From an uncultured Roseburia sp. (GTDB taxonomy: Bacteria > Bacillota > Clostridia > Lachnospirales > Lachnospiraceae): a DNA stretch of 64,000 bases. Of this stretch, positions 52,798 to 61,076 are shown piece by piece. Below the pieces are notes generated by a model. The model was not told where the DNA came from and searched no databases. It was given only the letters and a program-made list of their open reading frames with translations. The stretch's first letter is position 1; every line of letters begins with the position of its first letter. Location: NCBI GenBank assembly GCA_900548205.1, contig URJS01000005.1, positions 1 through 64,000 on the forward strand, written 5' to 3'. A program made the position numbers and the translations under genes.

Positions 52798-53604
52798 CTA
52801 TTCGACTGCCACCGGACCAAAGAGAATTTCACGCCTCACATAAAGCGACATATCCTCACGCGTCGCAAAACGCCATTTTACGAGTGTAAACTCCATATTC
52901 TCAAGCTCTAACGCGATAATGCCGCCCGGATGCACACAACTGCCCGTATTCAAATAGAAGCGCTCACCCTCTGCGCCTGCAAGCAGTCTTGGTCGATGTG
53001 AGTGTCCCGCCACAAGATACACCTCATACTGGGACGCCCAGTGCGCAAGACAGCGTTCATGACGCGCCGCCTTCCTGTAATTGCGCGCCGCGCTTGTCGG
53101 ATCTAACACACCGAAACGTTCCAGCGGCTTCCACAGATAGCGTACCAAAAACCGTGCCAAACGCCAGCAGACACAATTAAAAAAATCTGCCTGATGCCCG
53201 TGCAGCATGGCAACATCGTGTCCTCCCTCCCTGTTTTTAAGGAGCACCGCCTCCGGCAGCGTTTTTGCAAGCTCCATATCATGGTTTCCGTACAGACGCA
53301 CAATGCGTCCCTCCCTCTCCAGCTCCAAAAACAGGCAATAAACATCCTCATGACAGCTTCGGATACGCGATACGCTGCGGTTTTCCCACAGCTCCTCCCC
53401 GTCTCCCAGCTCCACATAAAAAAATCCACGCTCCCTGTAACAATTCAGCGCCGCATAATACAGATTTTGATTTTTCAGAAAATTGTCATTCATTGTGCCT
53501 TCGCCCCTGTGGCAATCACTCATGATCACATAGCGGCTGCACGCATTTAGCGGAAGCTGCAGGGCATTTTTCAATGCCCTGTCAATTCTTCTCTTACACC
53601 CCAT
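52798..53604 (-). CDS. Metallophosphoesterase
   Basis: 268 residues. Calcineurin-like metal ligands appear in order: SDCHRGEG (about 25), GDGEEL (about 64), YGNHDMEL (about 106), MLHGHQAD (about 132) and VAGHSHRP (about 205). The substrate is unknown. ATG at 53604 has AAGGA six bases upstream and overlaps the DUF4474 gene end by 11 bp, so it is the third gene of the operon behind the sigmaK-like promoter. A spore-envelope role is possible. Confidence 0.88.
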   Translation of the reverse strand: MGCKRRIDRALKNALQLPLNACSRYVIMSDCHRGEGTMNDNFLKNQNLYYAALNCYRERGFFYVELGDGEELWENRSVSRIRSCHEDVYCLFLELEREGRIVRLYGNHDMELAKTLPEAVLLKNREGGHDVAMLHGHQADFFNCVCWRLARFLVRYLWKPLERFGVLDPTSAARNYRKAARHERCLAHWASQYEVYLVAGHSHRPRLLAGAEGERFYLNTGSCVHPGGIIALELENMEFTLVKWRFATREDMSLYVRREILFGPVAVE

Positions 53605-54520
53605 GCCCATTCCTTCTTCTATCACTGCTCTTTGGATAACGTCTGCCCGAAAGACGCAGCATTCTTAACAGGCAGCCCGGCATCTGATAATACAGAAACA
53701 AAAGCCCATCCGGCGCACTGCAAAACGGTCTTGTAAACAGACGGTACCAAAAACAATGCAGTCGGTTAAAGCACTGTGCCATCTGGCGCAGGAAACGCGC
53801 AGGAAACGGATAACACTCGCCAAAATCAAGTCGGACAAAAACCTCTCTGCCGCAGAGACGGTACTTCCCCCGCGGGATCTTGCTTTCACGCAGCCCCCGC
53901 AGCATCGCCTGCGCCATCTGCCGATCCCCAAAGGTGACCGTTGCAAAAAGAGCCGTCTCCCACGGCTGGGAAAACATCCCCATGCGAAAGCCGGTCAGCC
54001 ACCAGTGACGTTCGCAATACTCATACAGCTTTCTACCGTTTCGCTCAAGACGACAGCAGATTTTCGGCAATTCCTCATCCTCTGCTGCAAGAAAATGCGC
54101 GGTCGGATAAGCATGGGGCGGTATCTCCTCCTCCATGTGATACACGCCGACCTCGCCGCCCGTATTGATACCGTACTGCCCCTTCCAAAACTCAATCAGC
54201 CACGTCTTTCCCCCGTAGTCGAAATATACCGGAAAAGCGTCAAGCACCATGCACGCGCCAAAAGCCCCGCGGTCAAAAGCCGCCGTATACCCAATCCTCC
54301 TCTGCCATGCGTCCCTCCTGGTGGAAAATACCCCCTCCCGTTCGTCATAAAAAAAGCCAAATGGTTCTGCCAGCTCATTTAAGAGCGCTGTCTTTTGCGG
54401 CAATTCCATTTGACATATCTGTTCTTTGATTTTTCTTCTCCGAACCACCAAGCTCCGGCAAAGCACAAACAGCAGCAGCGCTGCGCAAAGCAGCGCGCCT
54501 GCCGTTTTCCATCCGATCAT
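53594..54520 (-). CDS. DUF4474 membrane-anchored protein
   Basis: 308 residues. A single N-terminal membrane helix (about 7-25) is followed by a DUF4474 domain (about 45-270: FGFFYDEREGVF, FDYGGKTWLIEFWKGQYG, LERNGRKLYEYCERHWW). The domain has no known activity. Several Trp, Cys and Arg residues are conserved-looking. The start overlaps the LysM gene stop as ATGA, so it is the second gene of the operon. Confidence 0.82.
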   Translation of the reverse strand: MIGWKTAGALLCAALLLFVLCRSLVVRRRKIKEQICQMELPQKTALLNELAEPFGFFYDEREGVFSTRRDAWQRRIGYTAAFDRGAFGACMVLDAFPVYFDYGGKTWLIEFWKGQYGINTGGEVGVYHMEEEIPPHAYPTAHFLAAEDEELPKICCRLERNGRKLYEYCERHWWLTGFRMGMFSQPWETALFATVTFGDRQMAQAMLRGLRESKIPRGKYRLCGREVFVRLDFGECYPFPARFLRQMAQCFNRLHCFWYRLFTRPFCSAPDGLLFLYYQMPGCLLRMLRLSGRRYPKSSDRRRNGHGV

Positions 54521-55335
54521 CGTGCCAACAGACCCCTCGCAAAGAAATCTGCCATTTCAAGCACATGCTTCCTAAGATCACGGAACGTATCAATGCTTGT
54601 GCCGTATTCGCCGTTTAATTGCTGCTCAATCGCCTCTCTTGTCATATCAAGATAATTGAGTATCATATTTCTTGTCTCTCTCCCACTAAAATAAGGATTG
54701 AGTTCTCCAAACAGCGAAGCCAGTTCATTCGCATTTGCATACCATTCCTTGATCAGCGCATCATAATTCTCGCGGTTGCCGGATTTCTGCGAGCGGATGA
54801 GCTCTCCTGTTAGTTCTGCATGTCTGACGAGCAGCCCGCGCAGACGTCTTGTCGCCTGAAGCGGAAGATAATTCGCAAAAACATCCGTAATCTCGTCTGC
54901 CGCCTGAAACATCCGTTCTTCTACCTCCTGCTGATCCCTTCCGTCCGCAGAAACGCTCATGAGATACATTCTGGTCCAGAAAATCAGATCAAGCCATGCA
55001 AGTCGCATATCTGCACGAAGATTTTCCACGGCGTTTTCCTGCTCATTCGGGGTTTCCCCGCTTTCTCCCGGAGCGCCCGGCATTCCCGGCATCCCCGGCA
55101 TTCCCGGCACACTTGGTATGATCGGTATGACGGGTCTTGCCGGTACATCCGTATCGGTGCCTTCATAGCCTCTGCCCGGACAAATCTGAAGCTTCATACC
55201 AATCTGAAGATTATAAGGATTGACCCCCGGATTCCCAAGAATCAGCTCCGTGACAGTGGTATCATACTGTCTCGCAAGCCGGTAGAGAGAATCTCCCTGC
55301 TGTATGGTGTGTACGATTCTATTCTGACAATACAT
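54517..55335 (-). CDS. LysM protein with collagen-like linker, probable spore-surface protein
   Basis: 272 residues. A LysM module (8-52, IVHTIQQGDSLYRLARQYDT) is followed by a Pro/Ile stretch and five Gly-X-Y triplets (78-92, mostly GMP). A helical domain of about 165 residues has a duplicated pattern ending DALIKEWYANANELASLF and LNPYFSGRETRNMIL. Similar helical domains occur in uncharacterised clostridial proteins. No signal peptide is present, which suits a mother-cell coat protein. A sigmaK-like promoter precedes it. The ribosome binding site is weak (TTGGAA). Confidence 0.78.
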   Translation of the reverse strand: MYCQNRIVHTIQQGDSLYRLARQYDTTVTELILGNPGVNPYNLQIGMKLQICPGRGYEGTDTDVPARPVIPIIPSVPGMPGMPGMPGAPGESGETPNEQENAVENLRADMRLAWLDLIFWTRMYLMSVSADGRDQQEVEERMFQAADEITDVFANYLPLQATRRLRGLLVRHAELTGELIRSQKSGNRENYDALIKEWYANANELASLFGELNPYFSGRETRNMILNYLDMTREAIEQQLNGEYGTSIDTFRDLRKHVLEMADFFARGLLAR

Positions 55336-55363
55336 AAAATTCCAACGTTTTTCGTTTTCTCTA

Positions 55364-55391
55364 TATCATATGTCGCAGGCCGTCTTTGGTG
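55364..55391 (-). promoter_or_regulatory. sigmaK-like promoter of the LysM/DUF4474/phosphoesterase operon
   Basis: Minus strand: -35 CACC (55388-55391), 15-bp spacer, -10 CATATGATA (55364-55372). Same spacing and -10 as the dpaAB promoter. It begins three bases after the lrgB stop codon. Confidence 0.6.
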
Positions 55392-55393
55392 CG

Positions 55394-56086
55394 TCAGAGA
55401 AAACCGGCAAACATCGGCGCGAAAATCACGGTCAAAAGCCCCGCTACCGCGATCGAAAGACTGCTCATTGCACCTTCTATCTCTCCTAATTCCATTGCCT
55501 TTGCCGTTCCTACCGCATGAGCCGCAGAGCCGATCGCAATTCCCTTCGCCACGGGCTCCTCGATTTTAAACATCCGGCAGACTAGCTCTGCGATAACATT
55601 TCCGAGGATTCCTGTTACGATAATGACCGCAACCGTAATCGTCACATAGCCGCCAAGCTCCTCGGAAACCCCCATGCCGATCGCTGTCGTAATCGACTTT
55701 GGCAAAAGCGTAACGTACTGGGCATGGTCAAGCTCAAACAGGCGCGAGAGCACAAGGACACAGATAATTCCGGAAAACACGCCGGAGAGCAGACCCGCCA
55801 GAATTGCCCATGCGTGCTTCTTTAAAAGCTCCACCTGCTCATAAAGCGGAATCGCCAGGCAGACCGTTGCGGGCGTCAGAAGATAGCTTAAGTAAACAGC
55901 TCCCTGATTGTAGGTCTCATAGGGAATATCGAAAACAACCAGCACGAGCATCACCAGCGCAATGGAGATCAGAAGCGGATTGCAGATTGCCCACTTTAAC
56001 TTCTTTTTTAAGAATAATCCCAGCTCATACCCTAAGACACTGATCACAACTCCGAAAAACAGCGACTGCTGCGCAAACTCATTCAT
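55394..56086 (-). CDS. lrgB: LrgB family membrane protein
   Basis: 230 residues with about seven hydrophobic segments; conserved stretches LLPKSITTAIGMGVSEELGG and AVGTAKAMELGEIEGAMSSL. LrgAB/CidAB-type pairs affect murein hydrolase activity, and homologues transport pyruvate or glycolate. The start overlaps the lrgA stop by eight bases. No LytSR two-component system is adjacent. Confidence 0.92.
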   Translation of the reverse strand: MNEFAQQSLFFGVVISVLGYELGLFLKKKLKWAICNPLLISIALVMLVLVVFDIPYETYNQGAVYLSYLLTPATVCLAIPLYEQVELLKKHAWAILAGLLSGVFSGIICVLVLSRLFELDHAQYVTLLPKSITTAIGMGVSEELGGYVTITVAVIIVTGILGNVIAELVCRMFKIEEPVAKGIAIGSAAHAVGTAKAMELGEIEGAMSSLSIAVAGLLTVIFAPMFAGFL

Positions 56087-56441
56087 GCTTCTTCCTCCCT
56101 CCCTTTCGGATCACATACTGCGTCACAAGCCCTGCGGACGCCATCACGATGATCGTTGATACTGCCATGATAACCGCTGCCGGAATGACCATTGCCTGCA
56201 GCGACTCCCAAGATTCCAGCAGCCCGACCGCCGCCGGGATAAACATTAACGGCATGATCTCAATGAGGAATCTCCCCACCTCACGCACTGCCTCAAGGCG
56301 TATGATGTGCAGTTCCAGAGCCGCAAATAACAGCAGCAGACCGTAAATACTCGCCGGAACGGGAAGCGGCAGCAGCTCCTTTAAGCCCTCCCCAAGAAGC
56401 GAGATTCCCACGATCAGCAAAAATTGTCTCATATATTTCAT
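56079..56441 (-). CDS. lrgA: LrgA/CidA family holin-like protein
   Basis: 120 residues with four membrane helices; family stretch LPLPVPASIYGLLLLFAAL near residues 25-43 and FIPAAVGLLESW near 75. ATG at 56441 (MKYMRQF) follows GGAG; the frame to 56471 would add a basic stretch without a ribosome binding site. It forms an operon with lrgB. Confidence 0.92.
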   Translation of the reverse strand: MKYMRQFLLIVGISLLGEGLKELLPLPVPASIYGLLLLFAALELHIIRLEAVREVGRFLIEIMPLMFIPAAVGLLESWESLQAMVIPAAVIMAVSTIIVMASAGLVTQYVIRKGGRKKHE

Positions 56442-56525
56442 CTTTCTTCTCCTTTTTCTCTTTTTGGGCAAGTCCCATTATAGCACGTTGGCACAAAAAG
56501 AAAAGCCACAGCACAAAATATATAC

Positions 56526-56593
56526 TTTGACTATCAAATTATCTTGACAAACCTTCTGTTTTCCAGTATGATGCATTTAGTTTGACTATCAAA
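56526..56593 (+). promoter_or_regulatory. degV promoter flanked by two FabT-like operators
   Basis: -35 TTGACA (56544-56549), 17-bp spacer, -10 TATGAT (56567-56572). Identical palindromes TTTGA-CTA-TCAAA lie at 56526-56538, just before the -35, and at 56581-56593, at the start of the transcript. They match the FabT-type half-sites TTTGA and TCAAA used to control fatty-acid genes. Confidence 0.7.
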
Positions 56594-56614
56594 GTTTTAA
56601 GAGGAGACCGATTT

Positions 56615-57472
56615 ATGAGTGTACGAATTATTACAGATTCTGCCTGCGATCTGACAAAGGCACAGGCGGATGCATTAAATCTTACTGTTTTACCGTTAAA
56701 GACAATTTTCGGAGAGGAGGAATATTTAGACGGGGTAACACTTTCCCACCGACAGTTTTTTGAAAAATTAATTGAAAGCGATTGTATGCCGACCACAAGC
56801 CAAATTCCTCCGCACGAATTTGAGGCTGTTTTCCGCAGTGTAAAGGAAGCGGGCGATACCGCAGTTGTCATCACGCTCTCCTCCAAGCTCTCCGGTACTT
56901 GGCAGGGCGCGCATATTGCACAGGAAGGCTACGAGGACTGCATCCATATTGTCGACAGCGAAAATGTCTGCATCGGCGAGCAGCTTCTTGTGCGTCATGC
57001 CTGTGCGCTGCGCGAGGAAGGGGTGTCGGCAAAAGAAATTGCCGGAATCTTAGAATGGCGCAGAAAGGATATTCACCTGATCGCGCTTCTTGACACCTTA
57101 GAATATCTAAAACGCGGCGGGCGCATTTCCGGCGCTGCCGCACTTGCCGGAAGTCTGCTTTCCATTAAGCCGGTGCTCACTGTCACAGACGGCGAGGTAC
57201 ATGTGCTCGGAAAAGCCAGAGGCTCAAAAAACGGCAGTAATATGCTGCGGGAGGAGACTGCCAAATGCGGCGGTATCGATTTTGCCATGCCGTATGCGCT
57301 TGCCTACAGCGGTCTGGACGATTCGCTGCTCAAAAAATATATCGCGGATAATAAATCTCTTTGGAAAGACTATACCGATGAACTCCCCGTCACCACCATC
57401 GGCAGCGCGATCGGTACGCATGTCGGTCCGGGCGCGATCGCAGTCGCATTTTTTGCAAATACAAGACGCTGA
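56615..57472 (+). CDS. DegV family fatty-acid-binding protein (FakB-like)
   Basis: 285 residues, two-domain DegV fold: VRIITDSACDLTKAQAD at the start, TTSQIPPHEFEAVF and ITLSSKLSGTWQGA, later LDTLEYLKRGGRISGA. DegV/FakB proteins hold a fatty acid while FakA phosphorylates it, feeding exogenous acyl chains to phospholipid synthesis. The FabT-like operators support a lipid role. ATG at 56615 follows AGAGGAG; the frame to 56582 runs over an operator. No fakA is adjacent. Confidence 0.93.
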   Translation: MSVRIITDSACDLTKAQADALNLTVLPLKTIFGEEEYLDGVTLSHRQFFEKLIESDCMPTTSQIPPHEFEAVFRSVKEAGDTAVVITLSSKLSGTWQGAHIAQEGYEDCIHIVDSENVCIGEQLLVRHACALREEGVSAKEIAGILEWRRKDIHLIALLDTLEYLKRGGRISGAAALAGSLLSIKPVLTVTDGEVHVLGKARGSKNGSNMLREETAKCGGIDFAMPYALAYSGLDDSLLKKYIADNKSLWKDYTDELPVTTIGSAIGTHVGPGAIAVAFFANTRR

Positions 57473-57502
57473 CAACAGCGCATTCCGCCTTGCACGGCGG
57501 GC

Positions 57503-57544
57503 AAAAAATGAGTGATTTTCTTAGCCGAAAATCACTCATTTTTT
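57503..57544. terminator. Bidirectional terminator behind degV
   Basis: An 18-bp perfect stem (57503-57520 with 57527-57544) including A6 and T6 flanks, between degV and the convergent YkgJ-type gene. Confidence 0.92.
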
Positions 57545-57562
57545 CATTGTATGCACTTCTTC

Positions 57563-58225
57563 TCAGTTCTCCGCCAAAAGCTTCTCCACCTTTGCAAGAC
57601 GCTCATAAAACTGTTCGTAAAAATCTGTCGCCGTATCGTAAGGCGTGATAAAAAACAACCGAAGTACAAACAGATTCAGCGCTTTCTTCGTCTCATCACT
57701 CTGCTCTCCTAAAAGCGCCTGCGTAAGCTTTCCGCGCAGACTATGCCACCTAAGAAGAAACTGCTCATACTTCTTTCCGTCCGGCATATCAAGCCACTTA
57801 CTGACCTTTTTCTTCGTCCGCTCGCTCTTTTGACAGGCATTTGTCTGCAAAAAATAGCGGATGCCATGCGTCTCATAAATCCTGCCAAGCGGAAATACCC
57901 GGCATATGCCGGGTCGGTGACTGTGAATCGTGCACCTGCTGTTCTCATTTAAAAAGGCACACCGCTCCTTTTCCACCACCATTGCCAGATTCGGCAGAAT
58001 CAAGCCCTCCACGGCATGCAGCTCAAGCTCTTGCTGCATCAGCTCCTCAAAGCTTTTTCCGGTTACCGCACAAAGCCGATGCACATCCAGCGGATCAAGG
58101 ATGATCGTATCGCCCATTCCCTCACAGCATGCGTGGCAGCCCGCACAATCGTTTGCCGCCACACGCACCATATCATTTTCTGTATATATTTTTCCGTCTG
58201 AAATATCATTTAAGTCCTGAAACAT
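57563..58225 (-). CDS. YkgJ family cysteine-cluster protein
   Basis: 220 residues. The N-terminal part has CAGCHACCEGMGD (about 25-37) and later CAFLNENSRCTIHSHRPGICRVFPLG (about 85-110), the Cys set typical of YkgJ proteins (zinc or iron-sulfur cluster of unsettled nature). The C-terminal 90 residues are helical and probably specific to this group. It lies 22 bp behind metQ on the same strand; a link to methionine uptake is not evident. Confidence 0.88.
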   Translation of the reverse strand: MFQDLNDISDGKIYTENDMVRVAANDCAGCHACCEGMGDTIILDPLDVHRLCAVTGKSFEELMQQELELHAVEGLILPNLAMVVEKERCAFLNENSRCTIHSHRPGICRVFPLGRIYETHGIRYFLQTNACQKSERTKKKVSKWLDMPDGKKYEQFLLRWHSLRGKLTQALLGEQSDETKKALNLFVLRLFFITPYDTATDFYEQFYERLAKVEKLLAEN

Positions 58226-58247
58226 ACCGCGTCTCTTTACTTCCTTT

Positions 58248-59135
58248 TTATTCGGTAAACGGAATCACTGCACCGTCATAGGTATCATTGATGTACTGCA
58301 CGATAGCGTCTGACTTTAACACCTCTATCAGCGCCTGCACTCCCTCGTTTGTCTCGTTTCCTTCCTTGACCGCAATGATATTTACATAGGTCTGCGCCGC
58401 CTCGGAATCCGATTTCTCATAAGCGATCGCGTCCTTTGCCACGGAATAGCCTGCTGCAAGCGCATAGTTGCCATTTAAAACAACAAATTCCACCTCCGGA
58501 ACTACGCGGGCAACCTGTGCCGCCTCAAGCTCCTGAATTTCCACGTTGTAAGGGTTTTCCACAATATCGTTTACCGTAGCCTCCAAGCCCGCACCCTCAC
58601 GGATCTTGATAATTCCGTTGTCCTGCAGCAAAAGCAGCGCGCGCGCTTCGTTTGTCGTATCGTTCGGCACTGCGATCACATCGCCCTCTGCCAGCTCTGA
58701 TAAGTCTTTTTTTGTTCCCGGATAGATGCCGTACGGCTCATAGTGAATGCCTCCCGCATTGACCAGATGCGTGCCCTTTGTCTCATTGAAATTCTCCAGA
58801 TACGGGATGTGTTGGAAATAATTTGCGTCAAATTCGCCGCTCTCCACCACCTCATTCGGAAGGTTGTAATCATCAAATACCTTGACCTGCAAATCCCAGC
58901 CCTGCTCTGCAAGGATCGGCTTTGCCTGCTCCAGAATCTCGGAGTGGGGCGTTGCGGAAGCCGCTACAGTAATCGTTCCCTTCCCTTCACTTTCTGCCTT
59001 TTGTCCGGTCTCCGTACCTTCCGCCTGTACACCGCTGTTTCCTGCGGCTGCACCGCCCTGCTCACCTCCGCAGCCTGCCAGAACGCCAACTGCCAGCAGC
59101 CCTGTTAAAATTCCTGCCAAGATTTTCTTCTTCAT
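58248..59135 (-). CDS. metQ: MetQ-type substrate-binding lipoprotein
   Basis: 295 residues. A signal peptide with lipobox LAGC is followed by a NlpA/MetQ domain (VAASATPHSEILEQAKPIL, then FDANYFQHIPYLENF and YEPYGIYPGTKKDL). It captures methionine (or a related compound) outside the membrane. ATG at 59135 follows GGAGG; the frame to 59162 is rejected. Third gene of the metNIQ order. Confidence 0.92.
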   Translation of the reverse strand: MKKKILAGILTGLLAVGVLAGCGGEQGGAAAGNSGVQAEGTETGQKAESEGKGTITVAASATPHSEILEQAKPILAEQGWDLQVKVFDDYNLPNEVVESGEFDANYFQHIPYLENFNETKGTHLVNAGGIHYEPYGIYPGTKKDLSELAEGDVIAVPNDTTNEARALLLLQDNGIIKIREGAGLEATVNDIVENPYNVEIQELEAAQVARVVPEVEFVVLNGNYALAAGYSVAKDAIAYEKSDSEAAQTYVNIIAVKEGNETNEGVQALIEVLKSDAIVQYINDTYDGAVIPFTE

Positions 59136-59251
59136 AATTTCCTCCATTTCTAAAATTGCCATTCTGCAATTTTCCCGTCTTAAGTTATGTTTCTGTTTCT
59201 ATATTTCGGATGTTATCCTTGTTGCTTTCATGCCGGCGCTTCCTACAAACG

Positions 59252-59911
59252 CTATCTGCGCCGGTCAAGCTTTGCCGCGATCCGCATTCCTATGGTCTGG
59301 AAAATCTGCACCAGCACGATCAATAGGATCACCGTCACAATCATAATCTCTGTCTCATAACGGTAGTAACCGTAACGAATCGCAATATCGCCAAGTCCGC
59401 CGCCGCCGACGCTGCCTGCCATTGCGGAATACCCAAGAATCGTCCCGATCGCTATGGTACTTCCCGTAATCAACGAGGTTCTCGCCTCCACAAGCATGAC
59501 CTTTGTGATGATCGTAAAATTGCTCGCGCCCATTGAGCGGGCCGCCTCAATCACACCGCCGTCTACTTCCTTTAAGGAGGATTCTACCATGCGCCCGATA
59601 AAAGGCGCTGCTGCGATCACAAGCGGAACAATCGTCGCCGTCGATCCGTAGCTTTTTCCGACAAGCGCTCTGGTAAACGGAATCAGTAAGATCAAAAGGA
59701 TCAAAAACGGCACGCTTCGGATGATGTTCGCGATCACATCGAGTATCTTGTAGCACACCGCATTCGGACGGATCCCGTCCTTATCTGTCACCGCCAGCAA
59801 AACGCCGATCGGAAGCCCAAATACATATCCAAGCAGTGTGGAGACCACCGTCATATAGACTGTCTCACCGATCCCCCGCACGATCATCATAATCACTTCA
59901 TTCGTCCACAT
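59252..59911 (-). CDS. metI: Methionine ABC transporter permease
   Basis: 219 residues with five to six membrane helices and the ABC coupling motif EAARSMGASNFTIITKVMLVEA near 138-160. The family is the MetI type. It overlaps metN by 14 bp, so the two are coupled. A 116-bp gap precedes metQ. Confidence 0.93.
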   Translation of the reverse strand: MWTNEVIMMIVRGIGETVYMTVVSTLLGYVFGLPIGVLLAVTDKDGIRPNAVCYKILDVIANIIRSVPFLILLILLIPFTRALVGKSYGSTATIVPLVIAAAPFIGRMVESSLKEVDGGVIEAARSMGASNFTIITKVMLVEARTSLITGSTIAIGTILGYSAMAGSVGGGGLGDIAIRYGYYRYETEIMIVTVILLIVLVQIFQTIGMRIAAKLDRRR

Positions 59912-60953
59912 CTTCCGTCACCTCCTCGATCTCCAAGCCCTTTTCGATCAGATACTGCTCCATTTCCTGTTCCAGCGTCTCATCTGACGGCATCCCTAAG
60001 ATCATCTCTCCCTTTGCAACGCCGCCCACATTCTTAGTGTCTGCCCGCAGAATGTTCACCGGCGTACCAAACTTTAAGACCATATTGGCAATCACCGGCT
60101 CAAAAGCCGAATTTTCAGAAAATACGATCCTAAGCTTTTTATCACCTGCCACACGGTCCGCCTGACGCTCACCGCCGTTCCACTCTGCGCCGCTCTCCCA
60201 GCTTCCCTCCGGCCGATCCTTTAAGATCAGTTCACGCGCCGCTTTTGATTTCGGATGATTAAAAATATCCTCCACCAGTCCCTGCTCTGCAATCTCCCCT
60301 TTCTCTACGATCGCCACATGGCTGCAAATTTCCCGGATCACCGACATCTGATGTGTGATAATCACGATCGTGATGCCGAATTTACGATTGATCTCTTTCA
60401 ATAAGGAAAGGATCGACGCCGTCGTCTGCGGGTCTAAGGCGCTTGTCGCCTCGTCGCAGAGCAAAATCTTCGGATTGCACGCAAGCGCTCTGGCAATCGC
60501 CACTCTCTGCTTTTGCCCGCCGGAAAGCTGCGACGGATAAGCCTTCGCTTTCTCCTCCAAGCCCACCGTCTTTAACAGCTCATAGGCGCGCTCCCTTGCC
60601 TTTGCGTCCTTCTCCCCCTGAATCTGCATCGGAAAACAAATATTGTCAATCACATTCTTCTGCATCAGGAGATTAAAATGCTGAAAAATCATCGCAATAT
60701 CGCCGCGCTGTGCGCGAAGCTCCTTTTCCGAAAGCTCTGCAAGGCTCCTGCCCTCAATGAGCACCTCGCCGTCCGTGGGACGCTCCAAAAAATTTAAACA
60801 CCGCACGAGCGTACTTTTGCCCGCGCCGGACATTCCGATAATTCCGTAAATGTCACCGGCTTCGATCGCAAGGCAAATATCCCGCAGCGCTTCCACGGTA
60901 TTGCCCTTTTGCTCAAAGCTTTTATATAAATGACGTACTTCAATCATTGGCAT
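59898..60953 (-). CDS. metN: Methionine ABC transporter ATP-binding protein
   Basis: 351 residues. Walker A GMSGAGKST is at 40-48, signature LSGGQKQRVAIARALA near 140, and Walker B LLCDEATSALDP follows. The C-terminal NIL domain (about 270-345) binds methionine for trans-inhibition in MetN proteins. ATG at 60953 has GGAG nine bases upstream. It is the first gene of metNIQ, behind a promoter with a good -10 but poor -35 and an upstream palindrome. Confidence 0.94.
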   Translation of the reverse strand: MPMIEVRHLYKSFEQKGNTVEALRDICLAIEAGDIYGIIGMSGAGKSTLVRCLNFLERPTDGEVLIEGRSLAELSEKELRAQRGDIAMIFQHFNLLMQKNVIDNICFPMQIQGEKDAKARERAYELLKTVGLEEKAKAYPSQLSGGQKQRVAIARALACNPKILLCDEATSALDPQTTASILSLLKEINRKFGITIVIITHQMSVIREICSHVAIVEKGEIAEQGLVEDIFNHPKSKAARELILKDRPEGSWESGAEWNGGERQADRVAGDKKLRIVFSENSAFEPVIANMVLKFGTPVNILRADTKNVGGVAKGEMILGMPSDETLEQEMEQYLIEKGLEIEEVTEDVDE

Positions 60954-60989
60954 ATGCTTTTTCTCCTGTTTCGTAAATTTACAATAGCT

Positions 60990-61057
60990 ATTATAGCAAC
61001 CGTTCCAAAAACGCGCTAATACGAGAAGCCGATAGTCAGTTATAGGAAGTCCCTATA
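60990..61057 (-). promoter_or_regulatory. metNIQ promoter region with 17-bp palindromic operator
   Basis: -10 TATAAT (60990-60995) with no good -35, as expected for an activated promoter. The palindrome TATAGG-N5-CCTATA (61041-61057) is centred about 65 bp upstream of the likely start point, a typical LysR site. Its size and outer TATAG/CTATA half-sites resemble MetR/MtaR boxes of streptococci. No S-box riboswitch was seen. Confidence 0.55.
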
Positions 61058-61076
61058 GCAAACCCTCGGCTTCTTT

